DNA from: Bacteroidales bacterium
Lineage (GTDB): Bacteria > Bacteroidota > Bacteroidia > Bacteroidales > UBA932
Direction: 5' to 3'
NCBI GenBank assembly: GCA_021371955.1
Contig: JAJFVD010000003.1
Location: forward strand, 494,075 to 558,074
DNA: 64,000 nt
Under the pieces are notes generated by a model, which was given only the letters and a program-made list of their open reading frames with translations, made no database searches and was not told the origin of the DNA. Numbering within the stretch: position 1 is the first letter of the stretch; every line of letters begins with the position of its first letter. Both the position numbers and the translations under genes were made by a program. Below, in pieces: positions 63,945 through 64,000 of this stretch.

Positions 63945-64000
63945 ATGTCCAAAAAACCGGACAAAAGCCAGACAAAACCTACAATATCAAGTGATTGTAG
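63945..64000 (+). CDS. Start of an open frame directly behind tRNA-Arg (partial)
   Basis: ATG 63945 opens a frame that stays open to the right edge (18 codons, MSKKPDKSQTKPTISSDC). It starts 6 bases after the tRNA discriminator base. It is too short to identify; a gene placed directly at a tRNA 3' end could belong to an integrated element, but nothing else here shows that. Confidence 0.25.
   Translation, partial: MSKKPDKSQTKPTISSDC

Overview
The window looks like chromosome of a member of the Bacteroidota, most likely order Bacteroidales. Intergenic regions repeatedly carry the Bacteroidetes -7 element TAnnTTTG, in several cases with a TTG/TTTG -33 element 18-21 bp upstream. Shine-Dalgarno sequences are weak, and many genes belong to families typical of the phylum (DUF2764, DUF4301, DUF4492, DUF6913, 4-phosphoerythronate dehydrogenase PdxB). 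A V-type ATPase, a biotin-dependent sodium-pumping decarboxylase and cytochrome bd suggest an anaerobe or microaerophile that uses sodium and proton bioenergetics. I saw no prophage, transposon, CRISPR array or rRNA operon. Nearly everything reads as ordinary core genome.

Layout. 1-3565 (minus): start of a V-type ATPase operon (E, DUF2764, A, B; B runs off the left edge). 3663-8198 (minus): methylmalonyl-CoA epimerase plus a methylmalonyl-CoA decarboxylase Na+ pump (alpha, lamin-tail/OadG fusion, biotin carrier, OadB). 8324-9737 (minus): TPR membrane protein and YebC. 9836-13870 (plus): recF, DciA-like, pdxB, DUF4301. 13876-15352: ECF sigma factor with a putative membrane anti-sigma, divergent from a small membrane protein; matching ECF-type promoters face both ways. 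15430-20640: deoxyhypusine-synthase-like gene, divergent lysA, TetR regulator, ffh, folD. 20811-25350 (minus): ABC ATPase, permease, GntR regulator and an outer-membrane barrel protein, with a good GntR-type operator over the promoter. 25514-27999: M28 peptidase and a membrane protein. 28001-31006 (minus): DUF4492, cydA, cydB. 31086-33565: Tat-type DUF362 protein and a NapH/NapG-like fused iron-sulfur protein. 33562-38723: trmD, DUF349 protein, yidC, YggS. 38726-41821 (minus): lon, ung. 42144-44187: HU, a 30-residue bS22/mS38-like ribosomal protein, RNase E/G. 44184-48380 (minus): MATE transporter, glycosyltransferase 39, THUMP-like methyltransferase. 48475-50217: phosphosugar mutase. 50209-56686 (minus): two tandem C1 peptidases, pssA, and a large PAS/GAF histidine kinase. 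56747-63811: queE, an N-domain-less ClpB, a fatty acyl-CoA ligase, DUF6913, TPR and DedA genes. The window ends with tRNA-Arg(UCU) and the start of an open frame directly behind it.

No single locus is clearly a new system. The best candidates for unexplained biology are: (i) the DUF362 + NapH/NapG-fusion redox pair at 31086-33565; (ii) the ECF sigma locus with mirrored TGTAAC-N16-CGTC promoters; (iii) the GntR/ABC/outer-membrane protein unit with its operator; and (iv) the lamin-tail domain fused to the sodium-pump gamma subunit. Family assignments rest on motif and sequence recognition, without database searches.
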